Shown piece after piece: positions 43,606-53,915 of a stretch of DNA of 64,000 bases. Position numbers and translations under genes: made by a program. Numbering within the stretch: position 1 is the first letter of the stretch; every line of letters begins with the position of its first letter. A model generated the notes under the pieces. It did no database searches. It was given only the letters and a program-made list of their open reading frames with translations, and was not told where the DNA came from. The DNA comes from Balneola sp. (lineage in GTDB: Bacteria > Bacteroidota > Rhodothermia > Balneolales > Balneolaceae), in contig JAEPPZ010000002.1 of assembly GCA_017640785.1 (NCBI GenBank), positions 95,748-159,747 of the forward strand, read 5' to 3'.

Positions 43606-43821
43606 TCACTCATCATCTCCTGAAAGAGCTTTGCCAACTAAAAACCCAACCGCCAAACCTACTATAATACTTTTGATAGGATGTTTTCTGACAGTTTCTT
43701 CAGCTACATTTTTCAGATCCTGAATTCTTTCCTGAACATGTTCATCCTCAATAAGTTGCTTACCTCTTTCAAGTGCTAGGTCAAGCTTGTCAGTCACATT
43801 TTTTACAATTTCATCATTCAT
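43606..43821 (-). CDS. YqjD/ElaB (DUF883)-like small membrane protein
   Basis: 71 residues: amphipathic helix (DKLDLALERGKQLIEDEHVQERIQDLKN) and a C-terminal glycine-zipper transmembrane helix (IIVGLAVGFLVGKAL). Family members bind ribosomes to the membrane in stationary phase in E. coli. First of the three-gene run. Confidence 0.7.
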   Translation of the reverse strand: MNDEIVKNVTDKLDLALERGKQLIEDEHVQERIQDLKNVAEETVRKHPIKSIIVGLAVGFLVGKALSGDDE

Positions 43822-43889
43822 AATGATTGCCCTTTTTCTTTTAAGATAACAAATACGAACGGAAGCTTAAATCGTTCCTTTGCAAAAAG

Positions 43890-45113
43890 TTATTCGTAGC
43901 GTAAACTTTCTATCGGATCCAGCTTTGAAGCTTTAAAAGCTGGGTAAACTCCAAAAACTAACCCTACAATCAACATGCCAAAAAAGCTGAGTAAAACCGA
44001 ATATACCGGGATTACCACTTCGGTATCAATTAAAATAGCCATGACATTCCCTCCGGCTATACCCAAAACAAGCCCGATTAAGCCTCCCAGCTGACAAATA
44101 AACACCGCTTCCATCAGGAATTGATTCACGATTGCTTTCCGAGTAGCCCCAACTGCTTTTCTGACCCCGATCTCTCTTGTTCTTTCAGTTACAGAAACCA
44201 ACATGATATTCATAACTCCGATACCTGCCCCAAGAAGAGTGATAAATCCAACTGCAAAACCTGCGAAATAAAGTATATATGTAAACTGATCAAAAGTACC
44301 GGTTAACGAGTCGTTGGTGATAACCTCAAAATCATTATCGTCCGCAGGATTTACCTTTCTGATCACCCTCATTATTCCGGTGACTTCGTCTATGGTTTGT
44401 TGAATCATTGATATCTCAGGAGATCGCAATTGAATTCCGATCCCTCTGTTTCCACCATAAGCATTAATTCCGGCTGTGTAAGGAATAACAACCATATTAT
44501 CGAATGAATTTCCGAATATTTGACCTTTCTTTTCAAGAATAGCTATAACAGTATATGGTCGACCATCAATTCTTATTGTTTTCTGAAGTGGATATTCAGT
44601 TTTAAAAATTTCATTCTGAATATCTTTACCAATAATGGCTACCTGTCGGGCATACTGAATATCCTCTTCATTGAAGTTTCTACCATCTTCAATCTCGTAT
44701 GCATTATTTGCAAAATACTCTTTGTTTCCACCTCTGATGCTTACATTAGGATCAGTCTCATTGTCTTTGTAAACAACTTTTGTGAAACTAAAACTGGTTG
44801 CCGGTGTCATTCCTTCCCCGATTCTCATTCGCTCATCCAATTCTTCCGCATCTTCAAATTTGATCTGCTTTCTGTTTCTTAAACTGGCGTCTCTTGGCCC
44901 CATTTGAACAGCCGGGTTTCTCTGAACTGTGATCACATCACTTCCCAAAATACTCATAGTATTATTAAAGAAGTTATCTAACACCGCTACAGCAGTAGTG
45001 GACACAATCACCGAAAAAACTCCAATCACCAATGCCAGTAGAGTTAGAGAAGACCGTATTTTATTTGCTCTGAGTGAGCTTGACGCTTGAGAAAAAGTTT
45101 CTTTAAAATTCAT
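43890..45113 (-). CDS. MacB/FtsX-type ABC transporter permease
   Basis: 407 residues: transmembrane helix 1 (about 22-44), a large periplasmic MacB-PCD domain, then three helices with the conserved FtsX block MNIMLVSVTERTREIGVRKAVGA and the C-terminal PAFKASKLDPIESLRYE. Paralogue of the next gene, whose stop overlaps its start by one base. The two may form a heterodimer with the ATPase at 39234-39947. Confidence 0.9.
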   Translation of the reverse strand: MNFKETFSQASSSLRANKIRSSLTLLALVIGVFSVIVSTTAVAVLDNFFNNTMSILGSDVITVQRNPAVQMGPRDASLRNRKQIKFEDAEELDERMRIGEGMTPATSFSFTKVVYKDNETDPNVSIRGGNKEYFANNAYEIEDGRNFNEEDIQYARQVAIIGKDIQNEIFKTEYPLQKTIRIDGRPYTVIAILEKKGQIFGNSFDNMVVIPYTAGINAYGGNRGIGIQLRSPEISMIQQTIDEVTGIMRVIRKVNPADDNDFEVITNDSLTGTFDQFTYILYFAGFAVGFITLLGAGIGVMNIMLVSVTERTREIGVRKAVGATRKAIVNQFLMEAVFICQLGGLIGLVLGIAGGNVMAILIDTEVVIPVYSVLLSFFGMLIVGLVFGVYPAFKASKLDPIESLRYE

Positions 45114-46336
45114 TATTCAAATCTAAGTGATTCAATTGGGTCTGATTTTGCAGCTCTGTATGCAGGTATAAAACCAAAAACTAACCCTACCATTGTACAG
45201 ATTAAGAACGCAATCGCTATAACTCCAAAATTCATAGTTGCAGTAAATGCCTGATCAATAAAAAACGTAGCTATTGAAGCAAGTAAAACACCAAAAATTC
45301 CACCGGCAATACATATTGCTATAGCTTCAATTAAAAACTGTGTAAGAATTTCCCATGACTTTGCTCCAACCGCTTTACGAATACCAATTTCTTTGGTGCG
45401 CTCTCTCACGGAAACAAACATAATATTCATTACTCCGATTCCTCCTATCAATAATGAAAGAGCCACGAGCCCGAATCCAACTGAATAGAGACCATTTTTA
45501 AAACCTTCTAAAATCTCTTTAAAAACCTCCGGCTTGTTAATAGCAAAATCGTTTTCCTCAGCAGCATCTAATTGTCTTGCCTGCCTCATTAAGCCTTCAA
45601 TCTCATATTGACCTTCTTCAAAATTGGTTTCATCTGGAAATTTTACCCCTATCTGAATTCCTCTTCGCAGTCCATATATTTGGCTGTATGAATAAATTGG
45701 AATCAAAGCTACATTGTCGGCGTCTCCCAGACCTAAAAAACTACCTTGTTTTTCCAGTACACCAATGACTATAAATCTTTGCCCACCAATTCGGATCTGT
45801 TTTCCAAGGGCATCTTGTTCTTCAAAAAGAGCTTCTTTTAGTGATGCCCCTACTACAACTACATTTACTGCTGTTCTTACCTCTTCCTGAGTGTACATTC
45901 TGCCCTCAGCAATATCCAATCCTTGCAACTCTAAGTGATTAGCTGTTGTGCCACTCATTTGAACACGGTCCGCTGTATTTTCTTTATATCGGATACTTAC
46001 ATTGGTATTTGCAGAAGCTGAAACATTTGAAGCGTACTTACTGCGTTCCGACAAAAAATCTACGTAATCAATTTGCATCTCTTTACGACCGGCAATTTCC
46101 CACCAATCTTGATCATCATCCCATGGCCATTTTTCAATATAAACTACATTTGTACCCAACATTGCCATGCTGCTATCAAATGTTTCATCCATTCCCGTAG
46201 TTACCGCATCCACAACAGTAACCATAGTAATTCCAATAATGATACAAAGCGCGGTAAGAAAAGATCTCGTCTTATTGATACTGAGTGCTAAAAAAGCAAT
46301 CTTGATCCCTTCGAGCAAGCTATTTAAAAATCTCAT
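45113..46336 (-). CDS. MacB/FtsX-type ABC transporter permease
   Basis: 407 residues from the ATG 46334-46336; a TTG 15 codons earlier adds a polar stretch with no support. Same architecture as the neighbour: helix 1 (SINKTRSFLTALCIIIGITMV), periplasmic domain, and the block MNIMFVSVRERTKEIGIRKAVGA, ending AAKSDPIESLRFE. First gene of the efflux run. Confidence 0.9.
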   Translation of the reverse strand: MRFLNSLLEGIKIAFLALSINKTRSFLTALCIIIGITMVTVVDAVTTGMDETFDSSMAMLGTNVVYIEKWPWDDDQDWWEIAGRKEMQIDYVDFLSERSKYASNVSASANTNVSIRYKENTADRVQMSGTTANHLELQGLDIAEGRMYTQEEVRTAVNVVVVGASLKEALFEEQDALGKQIRIGGQRFIVIGVLEKQGSFLGLGDADNVALIPIYSYSQIYGLRRGIQIGVKFPDETNFEEGQYEIEGLMRQARQLDAAEENDFAINKPEVFKEILEGFKNGLYSVGFGLVALSLLIGGIGVMNIMFVSVRERTKEIGIRKAVGAKSWEILTQFLIEAIAICIAGGIFGVLLASIATFFIDQAFTATMNFGVIAIAFLICTMVGLVFGFIPAYRAAKSDPIESLRFE

Positions 46337-46430
46337 AAGATAATTTGGTATAATTGTAGAGCTAGTACGGGCGTATTTCAATTACGTTGCACTAACTTAT
46401 GAATTAATTTTAGATGAAAATCTCATTTTT

Positions 46431-47159
46431 ATGAAATTAGATGTTTTGGTATTTGCAGCACATCCGGATGACGCTGAATTAAATATTGGTGGAACCATTT
46501 GTGCACTAACAGGTCAGGGAAAAAAAGTTGGTGTAATTGATCTTACACAAGGTGAAATGGGAACCAGAGGAACTACGGAAACCAGAAAAAAAGAAGCTGA
46601 ACTTGCTTCCGGAATTCTGGGATTGTCATACAGACAAAACCTGAACCTTGGAGATTCAATACTTGAAAATACCAGAGCCAATCAATTAAAAATTATAGCG
46701 GAGGTCAGAAAAACGCAACCTTCTGTCTGCATTACCGGAGCTCCCCATGACCGACATCCGGATCATGGTAAGTCTACTCAACTTGTATTGGACTCTTTGT
46801 TTTATTCAGGACTCAGAAAAATTGAAACCGATGAACTAAAAGAATGGCGCCCGAATCATATCTTACATTACATGCAGGACCGACCATTTGAGCCGGATTT
46901 TATTTTTGATATTTCTGAGACCTGGGAATCTAAAAAGAAAGCGGTGTTAGCTTTTGATACACAATTCAATGTTGAAAATGCAGGACAAGAACCTGAGACT
47001 TATATCTCTACTCCATCATATTTCAAACAGCTTGAAGCACGAGCTCGGTATTTTGGTCATCTGGCGGGATTCGAATTTGGCGAGCCTCTGAAATATTATA
47101 ACGGACCTTCTCCCTTATCTTCGTTTGATGAATTCTTTAGTAATAAAGCTAACAGCTGA
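46431..47159 (+). CDS. bshB1: Bacillithiol biosynthesis deacetylase BshB1
   Basis: 242 residues of the GlcNAc-Mal deacetylase (PIG-L/LmbE-like) family: zinc motif AAHPDDAEL near the start, GEMGTRGT, and HDRHPDHG. Removes acetyl from GlcNAc-malate in bacillithiol synthesis. The stop codon overlaps the ATG of the next gene (TGATG), so the two are translationally coupled. bshA and bshC are not in the window. Confidence 0.9.
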   Translation: MKLDVLVFAAHPDDAELNIGGTICALTGQGKKVGVIDLTQGEMGTRGTTETRKKEAELASGILGLSYRQNLNLGDSILENTRANQLKIIAEVRKTQPSVCITGAPHDRHPDHGKSTQLVLDSLFYSGLRKIETDELKEWRPNHILHYMQDRPFEPDFIFDISETWESKKKAVLAFDTQFNVENAGQEPETYISTPSYFKQLEARARYFGHLAGFEFGEPLKYYNGPSPLSSFDEFFSNKANS

Positions 47160-48790
47160 TGCTTAGCAAAGAAGACCAAAAAATACACCGGAGTACAATC
47201 TTTCGTCACTTAGATGGAATTGGAACTGCTCCTTCAGCTTTGATCCTTTTTAAAAAAGGGATCCTGGATTATCTGATCAAAAATAGAGAGGCATCACTTT
47301 CTGATATTTCTGAGAATTTCGATGCCAATGAAGGATATTTGAATGTCGCCCTCAGAATACTCGCATCACAAGGTTGGTTTGTTCAAAATATTGATAATAA
47401 GTCTGATAAAATTACTTTTTCTGTAAACGAAAAGACCGAACTCGCTTGTAAATATATCCCCCTTTATGAAGACGCAGTAGAATTGATCAATTATTATGAA
47501 GGACTTCATCCCAAAAATTTCGGTGATGTACCATTATCCAAAATGGGAAAAGCTTTCTCCGGATATCAGGAAAGCTATGGTATAGATCAAACCGTAAAAG
47601 GAATTGAAAAAGAAGTACAGGAACAGATTTTAAAACACATTGAAGGAGTTCTTTTAGGACCGGTTATCGTTTTTCTGGGAATGAGCGGCATGTTTCATAA
47701 ATATTTTATGGAAGCAAACTTCCGACCCGAAGAATTCCATGAAGAACCGGAAAGATTCAAGAAGATCCTTGATATGTTGCGATATTTGGGATGGTTCAAG
47801 GAAAAAAATGGTACTTATCAATTTACTGATATTGGACTGTTTTTCGCAAAAAGAGCGAGTGCATACGGAGTTACTGTTTCTTACCTGCCCATGTTCAGAA
47901 ATATTGAAGAACTCATTTTCGGCGATCCTGAAAAAATAAGAGATACAAAGCCCGGTGAACCCGAGAAACATGTCGATCGTGAGATGAATGTTTGGGGCAG
48001 CGGAGGAGCACATTCCGCTTATTTTAAAGTTGTGGATGAAATTATAATTGAGATTTTTAATCGACCCATAACCGATCAACCCAAGGGTGTGCTGGATATG
48101 GGTTGTGGCAACGGAGCTTTTATTCAGCATTTGTTTGATGTAATCGAGAAACACACTCTTCGCGGGAAAATGTTAGACGAACACCCACTGATACTTGTGG
48201 GTTCAGATTACAACGAAGCGGCTTTAAAGATCACAAAAGCCAATCTTATTCAAGCTGATATCTGGGCAAAAGTTATCTGGGGAGACATTGGAAAACCTGA
48301 TCTGCTTGCCAAAGAATTGATCGAAAATTACGATGTAGATCTAAAAGATCTTTTGAATGTCAGAACTTTTCTGGACCACAACAGGATCTATGAAGAACCT
48401 GAAATTAAAACTCAAAACAGAGAAAGTGAGTCAACGGGAGCTTTTGCATTTCGGGGAGAACGCATAAGCAACAATACAATTGAAGATTCTTTACTCGAGC
48501 ATTTCAAAAAATGGGAGCCTTACATTAAAAAGTTTGGCTTACTGGTTATTGAACTTCATACCGTTCCACCAAAAATAACAGCTGATAACCTTGGTAAAAC
48601 TGCTGCAACAGCGTACGATGCCACTCATGGTTTTTCTGATCAATATATAGTAGAAGTTGAAGTGTTCAACAAAATTATTAATGAAGCAGGCTTGGTTGCC
48701 AATAACAAACTTTGTCGAAAATTCCCGGATACTGATTATGCAACAGTAACCATCAATTTATTACAAGGTAAAAACACCACATTTATTTGA
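47159..48790 (+). CDS. SAM-dependent methyltransferase with winged-helix N-terminus (AprA-like)
   Basis: 543 residues. The first 100 residues look like the dimerisation/winged-helix region of small-molecule methyltransferases (ILDYLIKNREASLSDISENFDANEGYLNVALRILASQGW). A second helical part (160-260) follows, then a Rossmann domain with VLDMGCGNGAFIQHLF and GSDYNEAALKITKANL. This layout recalls methyltransferase-like modules of AprA-type polyketide systems; no other PKS gene is here. Substrate unknown. Its end overlaps the convergent phosphatase gene by eight bases. Confidence 0.72.
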   Translation: MLSKEDQKIHRSTIFRHLDGIGTAPSALILFKKGILDYLIKNREASLSDISENFDANEGYLNVALRILASQGWFVQNIDNKSDKITFSVNEKTELACKYIPLYEDAVELINYYEGLHPKNFGDVPLSKMGKAFSGYQESYGIDQTVKGIEKEVQEQILKHIEGVLLGPVIVFLGMSGMFHKYFMEANFRPEEFHEEPERFKKILDMLRYLGWFKEKNGTYQFTDIGLFFAKRASAYGVTVSYLPMFRNIEELIFGDPEKIRDTKPGEPEKHVDREMNVWGSGGAHSAYFKVVDEIIIEIFNRPITDQPKGVLDMGCGNGAFIQHLFDVIEKHTLRGKMLDEHPLILVGSDYNEAALKITKANLIQADIWAKVIWGDIGKPDLLAKELIENYDVDLKDLLNVRTFLDHNRIYEEPEIKTQNRESESTGAFAFRGERISNNTIEDSLLEHFKKWEPYIKKFGLLVIELHTVPPKITADNLGKTAATAYDATHGFSDQYIVEVEVFNKIINEAGLVANNKLCRKFPDTDYATVTINLLQGKNTTFI

Positions 48791-49580
48791 AATGCTGATT
48801 TATCTGACTTTGTAAAAACTGAACTATTTCGGCATTCCCGGAAATTATACTTTTTCCGAATAACCAGTCTTCTCCGCTGTTCCAATCTGTTACCAATCCA
48901 CCTGCTTCCTGTATGATCAATGCTCCTGCTGCAACATCCCATGGACTGAGTCCATATTCAAAAAATCCGTCAAACCGTCCGGCGGCTACACAACAAAGAT
49001 CATATGAAGCGGCTCCAGGTCTTCTTAATCCATGAGTGTTTTGCATAAGACTTTTTAAAAGATTTAAATAATCATCTACATGCTCAAAAGCAGTGTATGG
49101 GAAGCCCGTTCCAATTAAAGATCTAGAAGGGTCAGCTTGGTCTGATATTTTAAGTTTCTTACCATCCAGAAAAGCCCCTTCCCCTTCTATTGCCCAAAAC
49201 AGTTCACCTTTTGCAACTTCTTTAACCAAACCAACTTTAGGAACACCGTCTACCCAAAGCGCAATTGAAATACAGTAGATCGGAAAACCATGTGCAAAAT
49301 TAGTAGTTCCATCAATAGGATCTATGATCCAAACTCTCCCATCCGGTAGTTTTATTTTTGTATTCGATTCCTCAGCTAAGAAATCATCTTCCGGAAATTC
49401 TTTTTTTATAACACGAATGATTTCTTTTTCTGAAGCCACATCTGCTTCTGTAACCAGATCATTTTTTCCTTTCAACTCTACACTAAATGACTTTGAAGAA
49501 GAATAGTGGTGAATTATTTCAGAAGCTTTTTTAGCTGCTTCTTTAGCTGTTTCGAGTTCTTTCTGATATTTTTTTGACAC
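48783..49580 (-). CDS. Inositol monophosphatase family protein
   Basis: 265 residues. Metal-site motifs EESN, WIIDPIDGTTNFAHGFP and SPWDVAAGALIIQEAGG are intact, and the length is typical of SuhB/IMPase enzymes. Hydrolyses inositol phosphate or related sugar phosphates; exact substrate uncertain. Monocistronic, convergent with the methyltransferase. Confidence 0.9.
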   Translation of the reverse strand: MSKKYQKELETAKEAAKKASEIIHHYSSSKSFSVELKGKNDLVTEADVASEKEIIRVIKKEFPEDDFLAEESNTKIKLPDGRVWIIDPIDGTTNFAHGFPIYCISIALWVDGVPKVGLVKEVAKGELFWAIEGEGAFLDGKKLKISDQADPSRSLIGTGFPYTAFEHVDDYLNLLKSLMQNTHGLRRPGAASYDLCCVAAGRFDGFFEYGLSPWDVAAGALIIQEAGGLVTDWNSGEDWLFGKSIISGNAEIVQFLQSQINQHFK

Positions 49581-49675
49581 TGACCTTACTGTTAAACTAT
49601 TTCCGAATTGAGTTCTTTAAACTAAGTGAAATTTTAGAGATATTTGAACTAATCATTTCACATTAATCTGTTCCC

Positions 49676-50116
49676 ATGATCATACCCATAGCAAGCGATC
49701 ACGCAGGATATTCCGGCAAAGAAACTGTAAGAAAAATACTTGAAGATATGGGGCATACTCCTGTTGATTTTGGTACTCATTCTGAAGACTCAGTGGATTA
49801 CCCTGATTTTGCAGTTCAAGTAGCAAAAAGAGTAAATGATGGCGAATACGATCAGGGAATTCTGGTCTGTGGAAGCGGTCAGGGTGTATGCATGACTGCA
49901 AACAAGTATCCGAAAGTGCGGGCAGGTTTAGTGTACTCTTCTCAATCCGCAGAGATGACCCGCTTACATAACAATGCAAATATAATGTGTCTTCCGGGCC
50001 GCGAATTAGACGAAAATCAGATAAAAGAAATTTTAAAGGTTTGGTTAGATACTGAATTTGAAGGTGGGCGACATGAGCGTCGTGTAAATAAAATTGAAAC
50101 TCTTACACAAAAGTAA
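49676..50116 (+). CDS. rpiB: Ribose-5-phosphate isomerase B
   Basis: 146 residues of the RpiB/LacAB family: [14 protein letters not shown], the active-site [13 protein letters not shown] with catalytic Cys, and [14 protein letters not shown]. Interconverts ribose 5-phosphate and ribulose 5-phosphate. Ends eight bases before glyA; likely one operon with glyA and tatC. Confidence 0.94.
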   Translation: MIIPIASDHAGYSGKETVRKILEDMGHTPVDFGTHSEDSVDYPDFAVQVAKRVNDGEYDQGILVCGSGQGVCMTANKYPKVRAGLVYSSQSAEMTRLHNNANIMCLPGRELDENQIKEILKVWLDTEFEGGRHERRVNKIETLTQK

Positions 50117-50124
50117 TTCTTGGA

Positions 50125-51423
50125 ATGAAATCATTAAAGCAGCAGGATCCGGCAGTCTTTGAACAACTCGAAAAAGAAACAAACCGACAAAATTTTAATC
50201 TGGAATTAATTGCTTCCGAAAACTTTGCTTCAAAAGCAGTGATGGAAGCTGCCGGTAGTGTTTTAACCAATAAATACGCTGAGGGTTATCCCGGAAAACG
50301 ATATTACGGCGGTTGTGAATATGCTGATGTTGTAGAAGATATTGCCCGAGATCGTGCTAAAAAGCTCTTTAATGCTGATTGGGTAAACGTTCAGCCGCAT
50401 TCCGGTGCAACTGCAAATGCTGCCGTTTATCTTGCTTTCATGAAACCGGGCGATACACTTCTTGGTTTTGATCTTTCGCATGGCGGTCATCTAACTCATG
50501 GTTCTCATGTAAATTTTTCCGGAATTTATTTTAAGCCTGAATTTTATGGTGTAGAAAAAGAAACCGGAAGACTTGATTACAACAAGATCCGTGAAAAAGC
50601 TAAGGCTGTAAACCCAAAGATGATCTCAATTGGAGCTTCTGCTTATTCCAGAGATTATGATTACGAAGCTTTCAGAAGTATTGCAGATGAGGTAGGCGCT
50701 TTTTTGTGGATGGATATGGCTCATACCGCCGGATTGATAGCTGTCGGTAATTTAAAGAATCCCCTTCCCCATGCTCATGTTGTAACTACTACTACGCATA
50801 AAACTTTACGCGGACCACGTGGTGGAATGATCCTGGTTGGTAAAGATGGTGAAAATGAGTTAGGTGTGGTAGCTCCTAAATCAGGCAGAGTTAAAAACTG
50901 GAGTGAAGTGTTGGATTCAGCAGTGTTCCCGGGAACTCAGGGCGGTCCGCTGATGCATATTATTGCAGCAAAGGCAGTGTCGTATGGTGAAGCTTTACAG
51001 GAAGATTTCAAAGAGTATCAAACTCAGGTTCAGAAAAATGCCAAGGCTATGTCAGCCCAGTTCATGGAAATGGGTTATGAGATCGTAAGTGGCGGAACGG
51101 ATAATCATCTTATACTCATCGATTTGAGAAATAAAGGAGTAACAGGAAAAATTGCAGAAGAAGCGCTCGGAAAAGCGGCTATCACTGTTAATAAAAACAT
51201 GGTGCCATTCGATACAGAAAGTCCTTTCGTAACTTCAGGTATCCGAATAGGATCGCCCGCAATGACAACCAGAGGATTTGGTGAAGCTGAGTTCAAACAA
51301 GTTGCAAAACTGGTAGATAAAGTGATACAAAGCCCAAATGATGAATCAGTTCACAATTCTGTTGCCAAAGAAGTAGAAGCACTTTGTGAAAATTTTCCAT
51401 TGTATGACTTTGCAACTGTTTAA
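50125..51423 (+). CDS. glyA: Serine hydroxymethyltransferase
   Basis: 432 residues. [34 protein letters not shown] near the start and the PLP-lysine motif [16 protein letters not shown] identify SHMT. Converts serine plus tetrahydrofolate to glycine and methylene-THF. Middle gene of rpiB-glyA-tatC. Confidence 0.97.
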   Translation: MKSLKQQDPAVFEQLEKETNRQNFNLELIASENFASKAVMEAAGSVLTNKYAEGYPGKRYYGGCEYADVVEDIARDRAKKLFNADWVNVQPHSGATANAAVYLAFMKPGDTLLGFDLSHGGHLTHGSHVNFSGIYFKPEFYGVEKETGRLDYNKIREKAKAVNPKMISIGASAYSRDYDYEAFRSIADEVGAFLWMDMAHTAGLIAVGNLKNPLPHAHVVTTTTHKTLRGPRGGMILVGKDGENELGVVAPKSGRVKNWSEVLDSAVFPGTQGGPLMHIIAAKAVSYGEALQEDFKEYQTQVQKNAKAMSAQFMEMGYEIVSGGTDNHLILIDLRNKGVTGKIAEEALGKAAITVNKNMVPFDTESPFVTSGIRIGSPAMTTRGFGEAEFKQVAKLVDKVIQSPNDESVHNSVAKEVEALCENFPLYDFATV

Positions 51424-51432
51424 GGGGTAGAT

Positions 51433-52278
51433 TTGGCAGAACGACAAATAATGGAAAAAAACCTCCCAAAAGCTCCGGAAGTGGAAGATCGCACTAAAGA
51501 TATGTCGTTTCTGGAGCACTTAGAGGAACTCCGCTGGCGAATCATAAAAGGTATGGCTGGAGTTCTGTTTGGAGTAATTATTGCGTTCTTCTTCTCAGAT
51601 TTTTTTGTGAATGATGTTCTGTTAGGTCCTACTAAATCAACTTTCTTTATGTATGATCTGATTCGGATCGATGCAATTGATCTTACTTTGCAAAGCAGGA
51701 GGTTGCCGGGACAGTTCTTTACCTTTTGGGGAGTCTTATTTGTGGTTGGTTTTGTGATCGGATCTCCTGTCTTCTTTTATCAGATCTGGTCTTTCATTGA
51801 ACCTGCATTTGAAGTTACGACCAAAAGAAAAACCTTTTTAACAGCTTTCTTTATCACCTTCTTTTTTGTGATCGGAATTTCATTCGGATACTTAATTCTG
51901 GTTCCATTTGCGCTCCAGTTCTTTACTCAATTCCAGATCTCCGATGTGATAAGAAACGATTTTGATATAAACGCTTACTTTAGTTCTCTCACTACTTGGG
52001 TGATTTCCTGCGGAATGATTTTCCAAATTCCGATTATCAGTTATTCACTTAGTAAGATCGGTTTGTTAACCCCTGAACTCCTCAGAAAATTCAGAAGGCA
52101 TGCTGTGATTGCCAGTTTGGTATTAGCTGCTTTTTTAACCCCACCTGATCCGGTATCACAGATCCTGATAGGAATTCCTTTGCTTGTACTTTATGAGTTT
52201 TCTATTCTCATAAGCAGGGTTGCTGTTAAACAAAGAAAGAAGAACCTGGAGAAAGCTTTTTCAGATAATGAAGACTAA
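51433..52278 (+). CDS. tatC: Twin-arginine translocase subunit TatC
   Basis: 281 residues. The TTG at 51433 is preceded by AAGGGG at a good distance; an ATG at 51451 is the alternative. MSFLEHLEELRWRIIKG and six transmembrane helices, with PVFFYQIWSFIEPAF and LTPPDPVSQILIGIP, are diagnostic. Core of the Tat receptor for folded protein export; tatA/B are not in view. Confidence 0.95.
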   Translation: MAERQIMEKNLPKAPEVEDRTKDMSFLEHLEELRWRIIKGMAGVLFGVIIAFFFSDFFVNDVLLGPTKSTFFMYDLIRIDAIDLTLQSRRLPGQFFTFWGVLFVVGFVIGSPVFFYQIWSFIEPAFEVTTKRKTFLTAFFITFFFVIGISFGYLILVPFALQFFTQFQISDVIRNDFDINAYFSSLTTWVISCGMIFQIPIISYSLSKIGLLTPELLRKFRRHAVIASLVLAAFLTPPDPVSQILIGIPLLVLYEFSILISRVAVKQRKKNLEKAFSDNED

Positions 52279-52331
52279 CCTTTTTCAGTTTCTTAATTAT
52301 AAACCTTTTATCTTTCTGTGTAATAAACATC

Positions 52332-52850
52332 GTGCAAAAATGTTATACAGCACGAACTAATAATCAAAATACTTCTACACTCTTGAATCTTAGAAATACT
52401 TTTTTTGGCTTCTTACTTTTAGCACTGATCAGCTCTTGTGGCGACGACGATCCTTTCAGTTTTGAAGATGACTACTCTCTTGTTCCTGATCCATTTTCTG
52501 TTGAAAATGTAACGCCAGATACCACTGAATCAGGACTGATTGTATATCATTTAGAAGAAGGCAGCAACGAATTAGAAGTATCTATTCGAGATATTGTAAG
52601 AGTGTATTACACCGGTAGAAAAACAAACGGAGATATTTTTGACAGCTCCTATAAAAACCTTCAACTAGACCCTGCTCAGTTTGTTGTTTCTAATTTAATA
52701 GATGGGTTTACAGAAGGTCTGATTGGAATGAAAGAAGGTGAAAAAAGAGTGTTAGTTGTACCTCCTGAATTAGGTTATGCAGGTACGACCAACTCCCTTA
52801 GAGAAGACACCTTAGTATTTGATGTAGAATTAGAGTCTATTATTTTTTAA
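52332..52850 (+). CDS. FKBP-type peptidyl-prolyl isomerase lipoprotein
   Basis: Up to 172 residues from a GTG; the TTG at 52383 (155 residues) is at least as likely because it yields a compact signal peptide ending LALISSC with the lipid Cys. FKBP domain at the C-terminus: VRVYYTGRKTNGDIFDSS, FTEGLIGMKEGEKRVLVVPPELGYAG. Periplasmic or surface folding catalyst. Overlaps the end of alr by 21 bp. Confidence 0.85.
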   Translation: MQKCYTARTNNQNTSTLLNLRNTFFGFLLLALISSCGDDDPFSFEDDYSLVPDPFSVENVTPDTTESGLIVYHLEEGSNELEVSIRDIVRVYYTGRKTNGDIFDSSYKNLQLDPAQFVVSNLIDGFTEGLIGMKEGEKRVLVVPPELGYAGTTNSLREDTLVFDVELESIIF

Positions 52851-53903
52851 ATAACTCCTGTTAATTCTACTGTTTAAGCTTGTCGTAATTTCATAAGGAA
52901 TAGTCTGCAGTATCTTTGCCCAATTTTTTGGATTCAGTGTTTTCTCGTTAAAGATGTAGACTATATCTCCTTGTTTGATATTTGTGTTTGCAGAATAAAT
53001 GCCAAAATAATCCATGCTAACCCGACCTATCTGATCGACCAGTTTGTCGTTTACCTCAACTTGGAACTTCCCTCCTATTAATCTTTGAACACCATCCGAA
53101 TAGCCTATTGGTATTGTTCCCACAATTCCATCTTCTGGAGCTTTCCAGGTTCCGCCGTATCCTACCGGTTCCCCCTTTTTAACACCTCTGGTTTGCATTA
53201 CATACGATTTCCATTCAATAATGGGAGTTAGATCAGATGTTTCCGATTCTCCGGCCAAGTATCCATATAAACAAACTCCGGGTCTAACCGCATCAAACTG
53301 AAGATCCAGATTTTGATAATAAAAAATACCTCCGGTATTGGCTGTGTGTTTCATAAGTTCCCTAGGAAAACGGTCAGCAAATGATCTGAATTTGAGTAAT
53401 TGGTTGGTTACACTTTCATTATCCGGCTCATCCGCAGATGAAAAATGAGTGTATAATCCTGTACAAATTAATTCAGTATGCTTATTGAATAGTTTCAATG
53501 CTGATTCAAGATCCGCTTCAGGAATTCCTAAGCGTCTCATTCCGGTATCAAAATTGAGCTGATATTCTGTTCCTGCTTTCAAAATTTCAAAAGTTGAAAT
53601 ATCTGAAACAGTAGCCGTAATACTATAGTCCAGATATTTGTCAGCATCTTGCGTTTCCGGAACTTCAAATACAAGTATTGGGATTTTAATTCCACCTTCC
53701 CGAAGTTCAATAGCCTCAGATAATGTTGCCACACAAAACCAGTCAACTTGAGGGCTTAAATGTCTTGCAATTGGAACAGCTCCATGACCGTACGCATTAT
53801 CCTTTATTACAGCCATCACTTTTACGCCCGATCTTAACCTGGACTTTATAGCATTAAGATTTCCGTCTAACTTTGACAGATCAACGATAATTTCTGATCT
53901 CAA
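52830..53903 (-). CDS. alr: Alanine racemase
   Basis: 357 residues from a TTG start (no upstream ATG in frame). PLP-binding Lys34 in MAVIKDNAYGHG, the second catalytic Tyr within the C-terminal domain (GRVSMDYFGIYS) and FDTGMRRLG are present. Makes D-alanine for peptidoglycan. Follows the PYROXD2-like gene by 12 bp. Confidence 0.92.
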   Translation of the reverse strand: MRSEIIVDLSKLDGNLNAIKSRLRSGVKVMAVIKDNAYGHGAVPIARHLSPQVDWFCVATLSEAIELREGGIKIPILVFEVPETQDADKYLDYSITATVSDISTFEILKAGTEYQLNFDTGMRRLGIPEADLESALKLFNKHTELICTGLYTHFSSADEPDNESVTNQLLKFRSFADRFPRELMKHTANTGGIFYYQNLDLQFDAVRPGVCLYGYLAGESETSDLTPIIEWKSYVMQTRGVKKGEPVGYGGTWKAPEDGIVGTIPIGYSDGVQRLIGGKFQVEVNDKLVDQIGRVSMDYFGIYSANTNIKQGDIVYIFNEKTLNPKNWAKILQTIPYEITTSLNSRINRSYLKNNRL

Positions 53904-53915
53904 TTATTCACTCCT

